The notes under the pieces are model-generated. The model ran no database searches. It was not told where the DNA came from and saw only the letters and a list, made by a program, of their open reading frames with translations. A program made the position numbers and the translations under genes. Shown here piece by piece: positions 63,837-64,000 of a stretch of 64,000 nt of DNA. This DNA is from Pyrinomonas methylaliphatogenes. GTDB taxonomy: Bacteria; Acidobacteriota; Blastocatellia; Pyrinomonadales; Pyrinomonadaceae. Numbering within the stretch: the stretch's first letter is position 1; every line of letters begins with the position of its first letter. The stretch is taken from NCBI RefSeq assembly GCF_000820845.2, contig NZ_CBXV010000008.1, positions 999,215 through 1,063,214 on the forward strand, given 5' to 3'.

Positions 63837-63875
63837 GAAGAGCCTAGCGAGAACGTTTTCTCGCTAGACTCTTCC
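63837..63875 (+). terminator. Intercistronic hairpin, copy 3
   Basis: Sequence identical to the hairpin at 62481-62519, as part of the 208-bp exact repeat. Confidence 0.7.
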
Positions 63876-63907
63876 TTAAAGGATAAACAAAAAGGAGAAG
63901 CTGTCCT

Positions 63908-64000
63908 ATGTTTAAGAGAATCATCACACTGCTTATAGTAGGGCTGGTCATTAACTTGGTTTGTGTTACGCCCACCGTCGTTGGTCAGCAAACTGGCTCG
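63908..64000 (+). CDS. Small membrane-anchored protein, copy 3, cut by the window edge
   Basis: The first 31 codons are identical in DNA to copy 1 (offset 1,356), starting MFKRIITLLIVGLVINLV. The remainder lies outside the window, so whether it is intact is unknown. Confidence 0.85.
   Translation, partial: MFKRIITLLIVGLVINLVCVTPTVVGQQTGS

Noticed and set aside
1..64000. tRNA and rRNA genes
   Set aside because: No GTTCGA-type T-arm with a matching acceptor stem was found on either strand by eye; a covariance-model scan would be decisive.

Overview
The window is about 64 kb of GC-rich bacterial DNA (near 60 % by eye; the last 4 kb is visibly more AT-rich). It looks like an Acidobacteriota chromosome, possibly a Blastocatellia/Pyrinomonas-like lineage. 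The reasons are a 1,263-residue carboxypeptidase-regulatory-domain TonB-dependent transporter, a PEP-CTERM protein, an Hfq with an unusual N-terminal extension downstream of ftsZ, and many GTG/TTG starts. The lineage call is inference from gene content; no rRNA or tRNA gene is visible.

Layout. 1-2203: end of a class V aminotransferase, then the tail of a bacterial microcompartment operon (one BMC-H shell protein, three tandem BMC-P vertex proteins, one Cys-rich small protein) joined by ATGA overlaps. 2208-5530 (minus): LemA, a nucleotidyltransferase-like protein, a TPM-domain protein and a ZIP transporter. 5662-21484 (plus): a long division and cell-wall cluster, mraZ-rsmH-ftsL-ftsI-(67-aa ORF)-murF-mraY-murD-ftsW-murG-murC-ftsQ-ftsA-ftsZ, lacking murE, murB and ddl, with a clear promoter and MraZ-box operator in front. 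21735-26476 (plus): hfq-like gene, pdxA, a response regulator, nadB and nfi. 26483-31214 (minus): lon, hsp20, a CBS-domain gene and a SIMPL-domain gene. 31359-45000: Rieske protein, nadA, fumC, rhodanese, purL, two thioredoxin-fold proteins, an SRA/YDG-like protein, purQ, purS, a DUF4870 protein, purB, a metallo-beta-lactamase-fold hydrolase and an M16 peptidase. 45111-48449: a three-gene KAS/methyltransferase/FAD-oxidoreductase cluster. 48622-59630: TonB-dependent transporter, TPR protein, PEP-CTERM protein, conserved small protein, alpha/beta hydrolase, prs and an amidohydrolase. 60676-64000: a secreted PKD-domain protein followed by a tandem array of small membrane-anchored Sm/SH3-like proteins and repeated fragments of the PKD protein's C-terminus, running off the window.

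The main unexplained signals are two. First, many gene borders carry paired direct repeats of about 20-38 bp with a period clustering at 64-68 bp (range 50-75). Three of the best pairs copy the last codons, stop codon and trailer of a gene to a site just downstream, and one pair lies inside a signal-peptide region, in frame. Second, the array at 60676-64000 repeats a cassette (C-terminal tail, hairpin, small membrane protein). Two hairpins keep the loop while both stem strands change, and 208 bp are identical between the first and third copies, which points to recent and continuing duplication.
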